A stretch of DNA of 64,000 nucleotides from Agreia sp. COWG (GCF_904528075.1 NZ_LR882035.1:1364001-1428000); one strand, 5' to 3'; shown: positions 45,580 through 56,043, counted from the first letter of the stretch. Numbers and translations: made by a program. The notes: generated by a model not told the origin, from the sequence alone.

Positions 45580-46758
45580 GTGACAACCAACCAGAACTAT
45601 CTCGCAGTCATCAAAGTTGTCGGCATCGGCGGCGGTGGAGTAAACGCCGTCAACCGAATGATCGAACTTGGACTGCGCGGGGTGGAGTTCATCGCGATCA
45701 ACACGGATGCTCAGGCCCTGCTGATGAGCGACGCAGACGTCAAGCTCGACGTCGGACGCGAGCTGACACGTGGTCTCGGTGCCGGCGCGGACCCCGAGGT
45801 TGGGCGGCGCGCGGCCGAAGATCACGCTGAGGAGATCGAGGAGGCCCTTGCCGGCGCCGACATGGTCTTCGTGACCGCCGGTGAGGGCGGCGGCACCGGA
45901 ACCGGTGGCGCGCCCGTCGTCGCGCGCATCGCCAAGTCGATTGGCGCCCTCACCATCGGTGTCGTCACCAAGCCGTTCGGCTTCGAAGGAAAGCGCCGTG
46001 CCGCACAGGCCGAAGACGGCGTCGCCACGCTGAAGAACGAGGTCGACACTCTTATCGTCGTGCCGAACGACCGCCTCCTTGAGATCAGCGACCGTGGCAT
46101 CAGCATGCTCGAGGCATTCTCGACCGCCGACCAGGTGTTGCTCGCCGGCGTCCAGGGCATCACCGACCTCATCACGACTCCCGGTCTGATCAACCTCGAC
46201 TTCGCCGATGTGAAGAGCGTCATGCAGGGTGCGGGTTCGGCCCTCATGGGCATCGGCTCCTCGCGCGGGGCGGACCGGGCAATCAAGGCCGCGGAACTGG
46301 CCGTCGCGTCACCCCTGCTGGAGGCCAGCATCGAGGGTGCGCACGGCGTTCTTCTCTCGATTCAGGGCGGATCGAACCTGGGTATCTTCGAGATCAACGA
46401 TGCCGCGAAGCTCGTCCAGGACGCCGTCCACCCCGAGGCGAACATCATTTTCGGTGCGGTCATCGATGACACCCTGGGCGACGAGGTACGGGTCACCGTC
46501 ATCGCGGCCGGCTTCGACGGCGGAGACGCCAACGAGCAGCGCCGCGGCAGCTTCGTGGCATCTGTGGATGAGAAGGACCCCTATGGGGCAGGTGGTTCGG
46601 CGATCTCGACACTCGCCTCGTCACGGCATGCTGAAGAGCCTGCAGAGGTACCCGCCTGGTCGCAGACCGGAGAGCATCACCTCACCGGAGCGGTGGCTTT
46701 CGATCCCGCCTCGGAGGACGACGACACCGACCTGGACGTTCCCGACTTCCTCAAGTGA
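45580..46758 (+). CDS. ftsZ: Cell division GTPase FtsZ
   Basis: 392 aa from GTG 45580. [18 protein letters not shown], the tubulin signature [15 protein letters not shown], the T7 loop [11 protein letters not shown] and [12 protein letters not shown] are intact. A ~60-aa linker ends in the conserved C-terminal peptide DLDVPDFLK, which binds SepF and FtsW. It forms the Z-ring. GTGA overlap with the yggS gene suggests coupled translation. Confidence 0.97.
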   Translation: MTTNQNYLAVIKVVGIGGGGVNAVNRMIELGLRGVEFIAINTDAQALLMSDADVKLDVGRELTRGLGAGADPEVGRRAAEDHAEEIEEALAGADMVFVTAGEGGGTGTGGAPVVARIAKSIGALTIGVVTKPFGFEGKRRAAQAEDGVATLKNEVDTLIVVPNDRLLEISDRGISMLEAFSTADQVLLAGVQGITDLITTPGLINLDFADVKSVMQGAGSALMGIGSSRGADRAIKAAELAVASPLLEASIEGAHGVLLSIQGGSNLGIFEINDAAKLVQDAVHPEANIIFGAVIDDTLGDEVRVTVIAAGFDGGDANEQRRGSFVASVDEKDPYGAGGSAISTLASSRHAEEPAEVPAWSQTGEHHLTGAVAFDPASEDDDTDLDVPDFLK

Positions 46759-47426
46759 CACTGGCACATCGCCTCGCCGAGGTAACCGAGAGGGCAGCTG
46801 CTGCTGCTGCCCTCTCGGGGCGAAGCATCGACGATCTCACGATCATCCCCGTGACGAAGTTTCATCCCCCATCGTTGATTCGTGAGCTCCACTCCCTCGG
46901 CGTTCGCGATTTCGCCGAGAATCGGCATCAGGAGGCTCGTCAGAAGGCTGCAGACCTTGCCGACCTCGACGGCCTGAGGTGGAACTTCGTGGGTCAGCTG
47001 CAGGGCAAGAAGGCCAGGCAGGTGCGGGGTTATGCCCGCACCATCCACTCGATCGATAGGCAGAGCCTCGTCGATGCCCTCGCCTCCGAGACTGTGACGA
47101 CGTCGATATTCCTGCAGGTCAACCTCACCGACGATCCAGACCGCGGTGGTGTCCGACCCGATGACATCGAGTCGCTCGCCGTGCACGCCTTGGCCGCCCC
47201 CGGCATCCGGTTGCTCGGCCTCATGGCGGTGGCCCCACTCGACGAAGATCCGCGCGGGGCTTTCGCGCGCGTGCGCGAGCTGTCCGACAAACTGCGCCTC
47301 GTGGCCCCGGATGCGGTGGCCATCTCGACCGGGATGTCCGGCGATTTCGAGGCGGCCATCGCCGAAGGGACGACACACCTACGCATTGGTACCGCAATCA
47401 CCGGAAATCGCCCGGAACCCGGTTAA
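46755..47426 (+). CDS. PLP homeostasis protein, YggS family
   Basis: 223 aa from GTG 46755. A TIM-barrel PLP-binding protein like alanine racemase domain 1: [11 protein letters not shown] holds the PLP lysine, then [54 protein letters not shown] and LRIGTAITG. It keeps free pyridoxal phosphate in balance. In Mycobacterium and Streptomyces a YfiH-type gene normally separates it from ftsZ; here they overlap by 4 nt. Confidence 0.92.
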   Translation: MTLAHRLAEVTERAAAAAALSGRSIDDLTIIPVTKFHPPSLIRELHSLGVRDFAENRHQEARQKAADLADLDGLRWNFVGQLQGKKARQVRGYARTIHSIDRQSLVDALASETVTTSIFLQVNLTDDPDRGGVRPDDIESLAVHALAAPGIRLLGLMAVAPLDEDPRGAFARVRELSDKLRLVAPDAVAISTGMSGDFEAAIAEGTTHLRIGTAITGNRPEPG

Positions 47427-47466
47427 TGTTGCGACTAGTCACCTGACCAGACACCGGAGGAACACA

Positions 47467-47955
47467 ATGGCCAACCCGCTTCGCAAGACGATGGTGTACC
47501 TGGGTCTGGCGGACGAAGAGCTGGAGTACGAAACTCCTGCCCCCGGTCCCGTCGCCCCGGTCCCCGCCCCCCAATCCCATTCAGCGCAGACGCATGCAGC
47601 ACCCGCCGCCACCCGTGCCCCGGTCACGCCGCTGCGTAAAACGCACATCCAGAAGAATGTGGCTCCCACCGAAATGAACGAGATCCTCACCGTCCACCCG
47701 AAGCAGTACAAGGACGCCCAGGTCATCGCAGAGAACTTCCGCGAGGGCATCCCTGTGATCATCAACCTGTCTCAGATGACAGACGCCGACGCGCGTCGTC
47801 TCATCGACTTCGCAGGCGGCCTGTCACAGGGCCTCTATGGCAAGATCGAGCGAGTGACCAGCAAAGTCTTCCTGTTGTCTCCGTCGCACGTATCGGTGTC
47901 CGGTGACACCAGCACGGACACTCGTGCGGAGTCTTCCTTCTTCGTCCAGTCATAA
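47467..47955 (+). CDS. sepF: Z-ring anchor protein SepF
   Basis: 162 aa from ATG 47467 with GGAGG upstream. N-terminal amphipathic membrane-targeting helix ([16 protein letters not shown]), a Pro/Ala linker (about 25-60) and the SepF core ([56 protein letters not shown]). It tethers FtsZ to the membrane; actinobacteria lack FtsA and depend on it. Confidence 0.95.
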   Translation: MANPLRKTMVYLGLADEELEYETPAPGPVAPVPAPQSHSAQTHAAPAATRAPVTPLRKTHIQKNVAPTEMNEILTVHPKQYKDAQVIAENFREGIPVIINLSQMTDADARRLIDFAGGLSQGLYGKIERVTSKVFLLSPSHVSVSGDTSTDTRAESSFFVQS

Positions 47956-47962
47956 TTGACGA

Positions 47963-48271
47963 GTGGGTTCACTCGTCTTCATCATCGCTTCGATCGCGTA
48001 TTACGCGCTCTTGCTCTATTTCTTCCTCATGTGGGGAAGGTTCGTGCTCGATCTGGTTCAGAGTTTCCAAAGGTCTTGGCGGCCGACAGGTTTCATCCTG
48101 TTGGTGGCTGAGATCGCCTACACGGTGACAGACCCGCCCATCAAGTTCTTTCGACGTCTCATCCCCCCGCTGAGGCTGGGACCGGTGGCGTTCGATTTCG
48201 GCTGGAGCATTGTGATGCTGCTCGTGATCATCGCCATGTCCGTGCTCAACTTCGTGAGGTATTCGGCCTAG
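47963..48271 (+). CDS. YggT-family membrane protein
   Basis: 102 aa from GTG 47963, seven nt after sepF. Two hydrophobic helices flank a short loop with the TDPPIKFFRRLIPPLRLG signature of YggT. Function is uncertain; in actinobacteria the gene sits between sepF and divIVA and may help septum or polar growth. Likely last gene of the ftsZ-yggS-sepF-yggT transcript. Confidence 0.9.
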   Translation: MGSLVFIIASIAYYALLLYFFLMWGRFVLDLVQSFQRSWRPTGFILLVAEIAYTVTDPPIKFFRRLIPPLRLGPVAFDFGWSIVMLLVIIAMSVLNFVRYSA

Positions 48272-48398
48272 CTCGTTGTAGGGTGTGTCATGCACAATCG
48301 AGACAACGTGCCCGGACGAAAATGGTCCGCGCCACTGTCAGTCGTTAGCGTCAGTTAGCGATATCCCGTTCGTATTTAAGTAACAAAGGTGGAAGAAC
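48272..48398 (+). promoter_or_regulatory. divIVA promoter region with direct repeats
   Basis: This 127-nt gap holds a 10-bp-spaced direct repeat (TTAGCG at 48345-48350 and 48355-48360) and an AT-rich TATTTA at 48373-48378, a possible -10. AAAGGTGGAAG precedes the ATG. The repeats could be an activator or repressor site. Assignment is tentative. Confidence 0.4.
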
Positions 48399-49037
48399 AT
48401 GGCGTTAACTCCAGAAGACGTTGTTAACAAGCGCTTCGCGCAGACCAAGTTCCGTGAGGGCTACGACCAGGATGAGGTCGACGACTTCCTGGACGAGGTC
48501 GTCGTGGAACTCCGTCGCCTGACCCAGGAGAACGAGGAGCTTCGCGCCCAGCTCTCCTCCGGTGGATCGCTCCCCGCAGCCAGCTCCGATGCCGCTGCTG
48601 TCGCAGAGCCGGTGAAGGACGAGCCGGTCGAAGACGCGGTTGTCCCGGTCGCCGCGGCACCCGCTCCCGTCGCTGCCGCTCCTAGCTCCGACGACGACGC
48701 CGTGTCTACCACCAACCTCCTGCAGCTGGCCCGTCGTCTCCACGACGAGCACGTCAAAGAAGGCGCGGACAAGCGCGATGCTCTCATCGCCGAGGGTCAC
48801 GCCACGGCGGCGCGCATCGTTGCCGAAGCCGAGACGAAGCAGCGCAACGATCTTGCCCGCCTCAACCAGGAGAAGGCCGGAATCGAGCACCGCATCGACG
48901 AGCTCCGCACGTTCGAGAAGGACTACCGCGTCAAGCTGAAGAGCTACATCGAGAGCCAGCTGCGCGAACTCGACTCGTCGGGCACCGAGGGCGGCAACAA
49001 CTCCGCCGCACCGAGCTACACCGGCTTTGGAGCCTAG
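48399..49037 (+). CDS. divIVA: Polar growth protein DivIVA (Wag31)
   Basis: 212 aa. The N-terminal membrane-curvature domain (ALTPEDVVNKRFAQTKFREGYDQDEVDDFLDEVV) and first coiled coil are followed by an Ala/Val/Pro-rich spacer (about 50-105) and a second long coiled coil (LLQLARRLHDEHVKEGADKR to LKSYIESQLREL). It gathers at negatively curved membrane and directs tip growth; in mycobacteria it is a kinase target. Overlaps lspA by 11 nt. Confidence 0.95.
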   Translation: MALTPEDVVNKRFAQTKFREGYDQDEVDDFLDEVVVELRRLTQENEELRAQLSSGGSLPAASSDAAAVAEPVKDEPVEDAVVPVAAAPAPVAAAPSSDDDAVSTTNLLQLARRLHDEHVKEGADKRDALIAEGHATAARIVAEAETKQRNDLARLNQEKAGIEHRIDELRTFEKDYRVKLKSYIESQLRELDSSGTEGGNNSAAPSYTGFGA

Positions 49038-49599
49038 GACCGCTCGCTCAGCCAGTCCCAGGGTCCTGATCGTCCTGGTTCTCGTTGCAGTAGCGGCGTT
49101 AATCCTCGATCAAGGTTCGAAGTATCTTGTTGTCACCACGTTGAAACCTGGAGAGGTCGTCCCTGTTGTGGGCGGCCTCCTCCAGTTTCAGTTCGTGAAA
49201 AACCCCGGTGCTGCGTTCTCTATAGGAAACGCCTACACCTGGATCTTCTCGATCCTCGCGTCGCTCGTGACGCTGTTCATCGTGTGGTTCGCCCGACGTA
49301 TTCGCTCGTTGGGCTGGGCGATCGTGTTCGGTCTCCTCCTTGGGGGAGTGTTGGGCAACCTCACGGATCGTCTCTTCCGCGAACCGGGCTTCGGGGTCGG
49401 CCACGTGGTGGACTTCCTCCGCATCCCGCTGCTGCCGGCCATATTCAACGTCGCCGACACCGCCATCGTGATCAGCATGGGACTCTTCCTTATTCTGACG
49501 CTCAGAGGAATAGGGCTCGACGGCTCGAAGCCAGACAAGACCAATGCGGATTCGAGCGAACGCGCCGAGCCGCAGCCGATCAACGGCGAGTCGTCGTAG
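49027..49599 (+). CDS. lspA: Lipoprotein signal peptidase (signal peptidase II)
   Basis: 190 aa from TTG 49027, overlapping divIVA. Four transmembrane helices; [11 protein letters not shown], the catalytic [12 protein letters not shown] and [16 protein letters not shown] motifs give both active-site Asp. It cleaves prolipoprotein signal peptides after lipid attachment, for example on CtaC in this window. The C-terminal ~35 residues are polar and poorly conserved. Its TAG overlaps the next GTG by 1 nt. Confidence 0.93.
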   Translation: MEPRTARSASPRVLIVLVLVAVAALILDQGSKYLVVTTLKPGEVVPVVGGLLQFQFVKNPGAAFSIGNAYTWIFSILASLVTLFIVWFARRIRSLGWAIVFGLLLGGVLGNLTDRLFREPGFGVGHVVDFLRIPLLPAIFNVADTAIVISMGLFLILTLRGIGLDGSKPDKTNADSSERAEPQPINGESS

Positions 49600-50522
49600 T
49601 GGTCGAGAACAGATCCTTTCCGGTGCCGGACGGCCTGGACGGGACTCGTGTCGACGCGGCCTTGGCGAAGATGCTGGGCTTCTCACGCACCTTCGCGGCG
49701 GAGATCCTCGACGCCGGGGGCGTGACCGTCGACGGTGCGGCCGTGGGCAAGTCCGACCGGTTGCGTGCCGATTCGTGGCTCGAGGTCTCCTGGTCTTTGA
49801 AAGACGAGGTCCAGATCATCCCCATCGATGTTCCCGACCTCGGCGTCGTGTTCGACGATGACGACATCGTCGTCATCGACAAGCCTGTCGGTGTCGCGGC
49901 ACACCCGTCGGTGGGCTGGACAGGCCCCACGGTGCTCGGTGCACTCGCTGGCGCGGGTTTCCGTATCTCCACCAGCGGAGCCTCCGAGCGAGCCGGTATC
50001 GTTCATCGCCTCGATGCTGGAACGAGCGGCCTCATGGTCGTCGCCAAGAGCGAAGATGCTTACACGTGGCTGAAGCGTGCGTTTCACGACCGCGAGGTCG
50101 ACAAGATCTACCACGCTGTCGTCCAGGGTCACCCAGACCCCCTCGCGGGCACGATCGATGCTCCCATCGGACGTCACCCTCGCTCGGACTGGAAGTTCGC
50201 CGTGACGGCCGGGGGCAAGGCCAGCGTCACGCACTACGAGACCCTCGAAGCATTCCCGTCCGCATCCCTTCTCGAGGTGCATCTGGAGACCGGACGCACC
50301 CACCAGATCCGTGTGCACATGGCCGCCCAGCGTCATCCGTGCGTCGGCGATTCGATGTATGGGGCCGACCCGACCATCTCTGCCAGACTGGGCCTGACGC
50401 GCCAATGGCTTCATGCCAAACGGCTTGGATTCATCCACCCCCGAACCCGCGAATACGTCTCCTTCGAATCGCAGTATCCTGCGGATCTGCAGCACGCGCT
50501 CGACGTCCTCCGAACAGACTGA
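49599..50522 (+). CDS. rluD: RluD-family 23S rRNA pseudouridine synthase
   Basis: 307 aa from GTG 49599, overlapping the lspA stop by one base. N-terminal S4 RNA-binding domain ([30 protein letters not shown]) and the catalytic domain with [28 protein letters not shown] (catalytic Asp) and [10 protein letters not shown]. It converts uridines to pseudouridine, probably in helix 69 of 23S rRNA. lspA-rluD order is widely conserved. Confidence 0.93.
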   Translation: MVENRSFPVPDGLDGTRVDAALAKMLGFSRTFAAEILDAGGVTVDGAAVGKSDRLRADSWLEVSWSLKDEVQIIPIDVPDLGVVFDDDDIVVIDKPVGVAAHPSVGWTGPTVLGALAGAGFRISTSGASERAGIVHRLDAGTSGLMVVAKSEDAYTWLKRAFHDREVDKIYHAVVQGHPDPLAGTIDAPIGRHPRSDWKFAVTAGGKASVTHYETLEAFPSASLLEVHLETGRTHQIRVHMAAQRHPCVGDSMYGADPTISARLGLTRQWLHAKRLGFIHPRTREYVSFESQYPADLQHALDVLRTD

Positions 50523-50591
50523 CATCGCACGACACCCATCGGGCGTGCGACGTAAGCTTGAATCTCAACCCAGCATTAGTCGGAGTTATCT

Positions 50592-53500
50592 GTGCCTTCC
50601 AGCGATTCATTCGTCCACCTGCACGTGCACAGCGAGTACTCGATGCTCGACGGTGCGGCTCGGGTGAAACCCCTGATCGAGGCGGCCGTCGAACAAGGAA
50701 TGCCTGCCATCGCGGTGACCGACCACGGCAACGTCTTCGGCGCCTTCGACTTCTGGAAGACGGCGACCGATGCCGGGATCAAGCCGATCATCGGCACCGA
50801 GGCCTACATCACGCCGGGCACCGCCCGGGGCGACAAGACTCGGGTGAAGTGGGGAGGGCCGAACTCGGGCAGAGACGATGTCTCGGGTTCCGGTGCGTAC
50901 ACCCACATGACGCTGCTGTCCGAGTCCACCAAGGGCATGCACAACCTGTTCAGGCTGTCGTCGAGGGCGTCGATCGAGGGTTATTACTTCAAGCCGCGCA
51001 TGGACCGTGAGCTGCTCAGCATGTACTCGTCAGGCCTCATCGCGACGACCGGATGCCCGAGTGGCGAGATCCAGACCCGCCTGCGCCTCGGGCAGTACGA
51101 CGAGGCCCGCAAGGCCGCCGCCGACTACCGGGATATCTTCGGGGCAGAGAATTACTTCTGCGAGATCATGGACCACGGCCTCGGCATCGAACGACAGATC
51201 ATGGGCGATCTCATCCGACTGTCGAAAGAGCTGAATCTGCCGCTCGTGGCAACCAACGACCTGCACTACACGCACGCTCACGACGCCACCAGCCATGCCG
51301 CGCTGCTCTGTGTGCAATCGGGGTCAACTCTCTCCGATCCCAACCGCTTCAAGTTCGATGCCGACGAGTTCTACCTCAAGACGGCACAAGAGATGCGACA
51401 CCTGTTCCGCGATCACCCCGAGGCGTGCGACAACACGCTGCTGATCGCCGAACGTTGCGAAACGGCGTTCAATACGAGTGCGAACTACATGCCTCGGTTC
51501 CCTGTGCCCGAGGGCGAGACTGAAGATACCTGGCTTGTCAAAGAGGTCGAGACAGGACTGGCGGCGCGGTACCCCCGCGGAATTCCGGACGACGTTCGAG
51601 CACGCGCCGAGTACGAGACCGGCGTCATCCTGCAGATGGGCTTTCCCGGCTACTTCCTCGTCGTCGCCGACTTCATCAACTGGTCTAAGAAGAACGGTAT
51701 CCGCGTCGGCCCTGGCCGCGGATCGGGAGCCGGCTCGATGGTGGCCTACGCGATGAATATCACCGACCTCGACCCCATCCGGCATGGCCTCATCTTCGAG
51801 CGCTTCCTCAACCCCGACCGCGTCTCTATGCCCGACTTCGACGTCGACTTCGACGACCGTCGCCGTGGTGAGGTCATCAAGTACGTCACGGAGAAATACG
51901 GCGACGAGCGCGTCGCCCAGATCGTCACCTACGGAACTATCAAGGCCAAGCAGGCGCTTAAAGACTCGTCCCGAGTGCTCGGTTTCCCCTTCGGCATGGG
52001 CGACAAGCTCACCAAGGCGATGCCCCCGCCCATCATGGGAAAAGACATCCCGTTGTCGGGAATCTTCGATGCGAAACACCCTCGATACAAAGAGGCGTCA
52101 GACATCCGCGCGGTCATCGAGTCCGATCCAGAGGCGCGCACCGTCTTCGACACGGCCCTCGGCATCGAGAATCTCAAGCGCCAGTGGGGTGTGCACGCCG
52201 CCGGCGTCATCATGTCGAGCGAGCCGCTGATCGACATCATCCCGATCATGAAGCGGGAGCAAGACGGCCAGATCGTCACGCAGTTCGACTACCCCGCAGC
52301 CGAAGCGCTCGGGCTCATCAAGATGGACTTCCTGGGGCTGCGAAACCTCACGATCATCGACGACGCGCTCGACAATATCGAATCGAACCGCGGACACCGC
52401 CCGGTGCTCGAAGACCTCGAGCTCGACGACGTCGCGTCGTACGAGTTGCTGGCGAGGGGCGACACCCTCGGTGTGTTCCAGCTCGACGGCGGCGCCATGC
52501 GTTCCCTGTTGAGGCTCATGAAGCCCGACAACTTCGAAGACATCTCGGCCGTTCTGGCCCTCTACCGGCCCGGCCCCATGGGAGCCGATTCGCACACGAA
52601 CTACGCGCTACGCAAGAATGCCCTCCAGCCCATCACGCCGATCCACCCCGAGCTCGAGGAACCGCTGTTCGAGGTGCTCGGTCAGACCTACGGTCTGATT
52701 GTTTATCAGGAGCAGGTGATGTCGATCGCGCAGAAGCTCGCCGGCTTCACCCTCGCCCAGGCCGACCTGCTTCGTCGAGCCATGGGAAAGAAGAAGAAAT
52801 CCGAGCTGGACAAGCAGTTCGAGGGCTTCTCAGCGGGCATGCAGGCCAACGGCTACTCGATGGCGGCAGTCCAGACGCTGTGGGACATCCTGCTTCCCTT
52901 TTCGGATTACGCCTTCAACAAGGCTCACTCGGCCGCCTACGGGGTCGTCTCGTACTGGACCGCGTACCTGAAGGCGCATTATCCAGCCGAGTACATGGCC
53001 GCCCTCCTCACGAGCGTGGGCGACTCCAAAGACAAGATGGCGATCTATCTGAACGAGTGCCGCCGCATGAATATCAAGGTCTTGCCGCCCGATGTGAACG
53101 AGTCCATTGGCTTCTTTGCGGCCGTCGGGGAGGACATTCGCTTCGGAATGGGTGCCGTGCGTAACGTCGGCTTCAACGTCGTCGACGGTATTCGGGGTGC
53201 CCGCGAAGAGAAGGGTCGCTTCGAGACGTTCCACGATTTCCTCCGCAAGGTTCCCCTGCCCGTCGCGAACAAGCGGGCGGTCGAATCGCTCATCAAGGCC
53301 GGCGCATTCGACTCGCTCGGCTCGACCCGCAGAGCGCTCATGGAGATCCACGAAGATGCGGTCGAGAGCGCGGTCAGCGACAAGCGGGCCGAGGCGAACG
53401 GGCAGGTGGGGTTCGACTTCGACAGTCTCTGGGATGAACCGCAGACCGAGAGCCAGGTCCCGGAGCGCCCGGAATGGACGAAGCGCGACAAGCTCGCCTT

Positions 53501-54110
53501 CGAGCGTGAGATGCTCGGCCTGTATGTATCCGATCACCCCCTCGCAGGGCTGGAGATTCCCCTCGCGAAGCATGCCTCCACCTCGATCACCGATCTGCTG
53601 GCCAGCGATCACACGCAAGACGGAGATCAGGTCACGGTGGCCGGGCTCATCACGAGCGTGCAGCACCGCACGGCTCGCAACAGCGGCAACCAGTACGGCA
53701 TGATCCAGATCGAAGACTTCGGCGGTGAGGTCACCGCCATGTTCATGGGCAAGTCGTATCAGGAGTTCGCTCCCGCCCTCACGAACGACTCCATCGTCGT
53801 CGTGCGTGGGCGCGTCAGCATGCGTGACGACGGTCTCAACCTGCACGCGTTCAGCCTGTTCTCACCCGACCTCGGTGCGGCCGGGGGCACTGGCCCGGTC
53901 GAGATCTCCCTCACCGAGATGCGCGCTACGACAGCTACGGTCCAGGCGCTCAACGACGTACTCATTCGACACTCCGGCGACACCGAGGTGCGATTGAAGC
54001 TCGTCAAGGGCCAGACCGCGCGCATCTTCGAGATTCCGTACCCGGTGAGGGTCTCGGCCGATCTCTACGGAGAGCTCAAGTCGCTGCTCGGTCCGAACTG
54101 TCTCACCTAG
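50592..54110 (+). CDS. dnaE: DNA polymerase III alpha subunit
   Basis: 1172 aa from GTG 50592. PHP domain at the N-terminus (FVHLHVHSEYSMLDG, VTDHGN), palm with GPGRGSGAGSMVAYA and the catalytic aspartates in PDFDVDFDDRRRGEV, AFNKAHSAAYGVVSYWTAYLK, and C-terminal OB domain (VTVAGLITSVQHR). This is the DnaE1 replicative type rather than ImuC/DnaE2, judged by the intact PHP motifs and full length. Its stop shares CTAG with the convergent flavin reductase gene. Confidence 0.96.
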   Translation: MPSSDSFVHLHVHSEYSMLDGAARVKPLIEAAVEQGMPAIAVTDHGNVFGAFDFWKTATDAGIKPIIGTEAYITPGTARGDKTRVKWGGPNSGRDDVSGSGAYTHMTLLSESTKGMHNLFRLSSRASIEGYYFKPRMDRELLSMYSSGLIATTGCPSGEIQTRLRLGQYDEARKAAADYRDIFGAENYFCEIMDHGLGIERQIMGDLIRLSKELNLPLVATNDLHYTHAHDATSHAALLCVQSGSTLSDPNRFKFDADEFYLKTAQEMRHLFRDHPEACDNTLLIAERCETAFNTSANYMPRFPVPEGETEDTWLVKEVETGLAARYPRGIPDDVRARAEYETGVILQMGFPGYFLVVADFINWSKKNGIRVGPGRGSGAGSMVAYAMNITDLDPIRHGLIFERFLNPDRVSMPDFDVDFDDRRRGEVIKYVTEKYGDERVAQIVTYGTIKAKQALKDSSRVLGFPFGMGDKLTKAMPPPIMGKDIPLSGIFDAKHPRYKEASDIRAVIESDPEARTVFDTALGIENLKRQWGVHAAGVIMSSEPLIDIIPIMKREQDGQIVTQFDYPAAEALGLIKMDFLGLRNLTIIDDALDNIESNRGHRPVLEDLELDDVASYELLARGDTLGVFQLDGGAMRSLLRLMKPDNFEDISAVLALYRPGPMGADSHTNYALRKNALQPITPIHPELEEPLFEVLGQTYGLIVYQEQVMSIAQKLAGFTLAQADLLRRAMGKKKKSELDKQFEGFSAGMQANGYSMAAVQTLWDILLPFSDYAFNKAHSAAYGVVSYWTAYLKAHYPAEYMAALLTSVGDSKDKMAIYLNECRRMNIKVLPPDVNESIGFFAAVGEDIRFGMGAVRNVGFNVVDGIRGAREEKGRFETFHDFLRKVPLPVANKRAVESLIKAGAFDSLGSTRRALMEIHEDAVESAVSDKRAEANGQVGFDFDSLWDEPQTESQVPERPEWTKRDKLAFEREMLGLYVSDHPLAGLEIPLAKHASTSITDLLASDHTQDGDQVTVAGLITSVQHRTARNSGNQYGMIQIEDFGGEVTAMFMGKSYQEFAPALTNDSIVVVRGRVSMRDDGLNLHAFSLFSPDLGAAGGTGPVEISLTEMRATTATVQALNDVLIRHSGDTEVRLKLVKGQTARIFEIPYPVRVSADLYGELKSLLGPNCLT

Positions 54111-54646
54111 GCTGTGCCGCCGAGGAGGCGATAGGCGCGTTCGTGGTACAGCAGCGCCTCGTCGTCGGCGCCGAGGCCGCCTTCTTCGATCTGCACGGCG
54201 ACGACGGCATTGTTGTGCAGAGGCATCCGACCGATGATCCGGCCGACCATCCACGCGGTGACGTCATTCAGTACAGCAAGCCCATGTGGGCCTGCATGCC
54301 AGTGATCTCCCACGAACCGTAACGCGTGATCGCCCGACATGATCTCGGCCACGAGTCGGTTGCGCGCTCCGAGCGTATGGATGGCGACGTAGTCCGTCTC
54401 TGAGATCGCGCGCCAGGCGCTGGCGGACTTCGCCATGTTGAAGGTGGCCATCGGGGGAACTGCCGACAGCGACGACAGGGAGGTGGCCGTGAACCCGACG
54501 GGATCGCCGTCGGGCGAGAGAGCGGTGACGACGGCGACACCTGCGGCATGCCGGCGGAAAGCCTGCTTGAAGGCGACGAGATCATTGGGGGATTGGGGCT
54601 GAAGGGCTGAGCCCTCCGCCGATTCCGGAGCGGGCAGAGCGGTCAC
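54107..54646 (-). CDS. Flavin reductase-like FMN-binding protein
   Basis: 179 aa from GTG 54646. Split-barrel flavin reductase pattern: FKQAFRRHAAGVAVVTALSPDGDPVGFTATS, LSAVPPMATFNMAKSAS, and a C-terminal YHERAYRLL. Such proteins reduce FMN/FAD for a partner monooxygenase or bind flavin themselves. No monooxygenase gene is near. Convergent with dnaE through a shared CTAG; divergent from hisD. Confidence 0.88.
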   Translation of the reverse strand: MTALPAPESAEGSALQPQSPNDLVAFKQAFRRHAAGVAVVTALSPDGDPVGFTATSLSSLSAVPPMATFNMAKSASAWRAISETDYVAIHTLGARNRLVAEIMSGDHALRFVGDHWHAGPHGLAVLNDVTAWMVGRIIGRMPLHNNAVVAVQIEEGGLGADDEALLYHERAYRLLGGTA

Positions 54647-54726
54647 AGGACATCCTTCACGAGACGACGGAGCCGCGGCCGTTCCGGACGAGATGTCCCG
54701 GTCGGCCCGAATACAATGGACAGGCC

Positions 54727-56043
54727 ATGATTCAGACGATCGACCTCCGAGGTCTCCAGCCTAACCGTTCCGAACTCGCCAGCCTCGTGCCGCGATCGCA
54801 GACCGACGTCTCGGTTGCGCAGGCGTCAGCCCAGATTCTGGTCGACGACGTGCGACACCGCGGAGAAGCGGCTATTCGAGAACAGGCGCTCCGTTTCGAC
54901 GGTATTCTTCCGCCGCACATCCGCGTGCCTCAGCACGAGATCGACGCGGCGACGGCCGGCCTCGCCCCCGAGGTCCGTGCCGCCCTCGAGTCCGCGATCG
55001 AGCGAGTGAGGCAGGCGACTGCCGCACAGATCCCCTCGCCGGTCTCCACGACTCTGGACACGGGGGCGATCGTCGAGCAGCGCTGGCAGCCCGTCGACCG
55101 GGTGGGGCTCTACGTCCCCGGAGGCAAGGCCGTCTATCCCTCGAGCGTCGTGATGAACGTCGTCCCCGCGCAGGAGGCCGGGGTCGGCTCGATCGCCCTC
55201 GTCTCGCCGCCGCAGAGCGAATTCGGGGGAGCGGTTCACCCGACAATCTTGGGAGCGGCGGGCCTGCTCGGCGTCACCGAGGTCTACGCGATGGGTGGCG
55301 CCGGTGCCGTCGGTGCCCTGGCCTATGGGGTCCCGTCCCTCGGCCTCGACCCCGTCGAGGTCATCACCGGGCCTGGCAACGTCTATGTTGCCGCTGCGAA
55401 GCGCATCGTGCGGGGGAGTGTCGGAATCGACAGCGAAGCCGGACCGACCGAGATCCTCGTCATCGCCGACGCGTCGGCAGACGCCTCGTTCGTCGCCGCC
55501 GACCTGGTCAGCCAAGCGGAGCACGACGAGCTTGCGGCAGCCGTGCTGGTCACCGATTCGGTGCAGCTGGCCGAGGAGGTTCGCACCCACATCGACACCG
55601 CGGCCGCCTCGACTCGCCATGCCGAGCGCGTCGCTGTCGCCTTGGCGGGCGTGCAGTCGGCCGTCGTTCTGGTCGATGACATGGCCGCCGCCGCGAGATT
55701 CAGCAACGCGTACGGGCCTGAGCACCTCGAGATTCAGACCGCCGATCCGGATGCCGTGCTTGCGCTCGTGCACAGCGCCGGCGCGATCTTCATGGGCGCG
55801 TTCTCGCCCGTCAGCCTTGGTGACTACCTGGCCGGTTCGAACCACGTCCTCCCCACCGGCGGGCAGTCCCGGTTCTCATCTGGACTCGGCGCTTACACGT
55901 TCCTTCGCCCGCAGCAGGTCGTCCGCTACGACAGAGGTGCCCTGAGCGACGTCGCGCGGCGCATCCATGTTCTTGCAGAGTCGGAGAACCTGCCAGCCCA
56001 CTCCGAGGCCGTCGCCGCCCGGTTCGCCTCAGACGCTCGATAG
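54727..56043 (+). CDS. hisD: Histidinol dehydrogenase
   Basis: 438 aa. PVDRVGLYVPGGKAVYPSSV, GAGAVGALAYG, ITGPGNVYVAAAKR, DSEAGPTEILVIAD, SQAEHDE (zinc ligands) and GSNHVLPTGGQSRFSSGLG are the enzyme's signatures. It carries out the last two steps of histidine synthesis, oxidising histidinol to histidine with NAD. The other his genes are not adjacent; nrdR follows after 9 nt. Confidence 0.96.
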   Translation: MIQTIDLRGLQPNRSELASLVPRSQTDVSVAQASAQILVDDVRHRGEAAIREQALRFDGILPPHIRVPQHEIDAATAGLAPEVRAALESAIERVRQATAAQIPSPVSTTLDTGAIVEQRWQPVDRVGLYVPGGKAVYPSSVVMNVVPAQEAGVGSIALVSPPQSEFGGAVHPTILGAAGLLGVTEVYAMGGAGAVGALAYGVPSLGLDPVEVITGPGNVYVAAAKRIVRGSVGIDSEAGPTEILVIADASADASFVAADLVSQAEHDELAAAVLVTDSVQLAEEVRTHIDTAAASTRHAERVAVALAGVQSAVVLVDDMAAAARFSNAYGPEHLEIQTADPDAVLALVHSAGAIFMGAFSPVSLGDYLAGSNHVLPTGGQSRFSSGLGAYTFLRPQQVVRYDRGALSDVARRIHVLAESENLPAHSEAVAARFASDAR

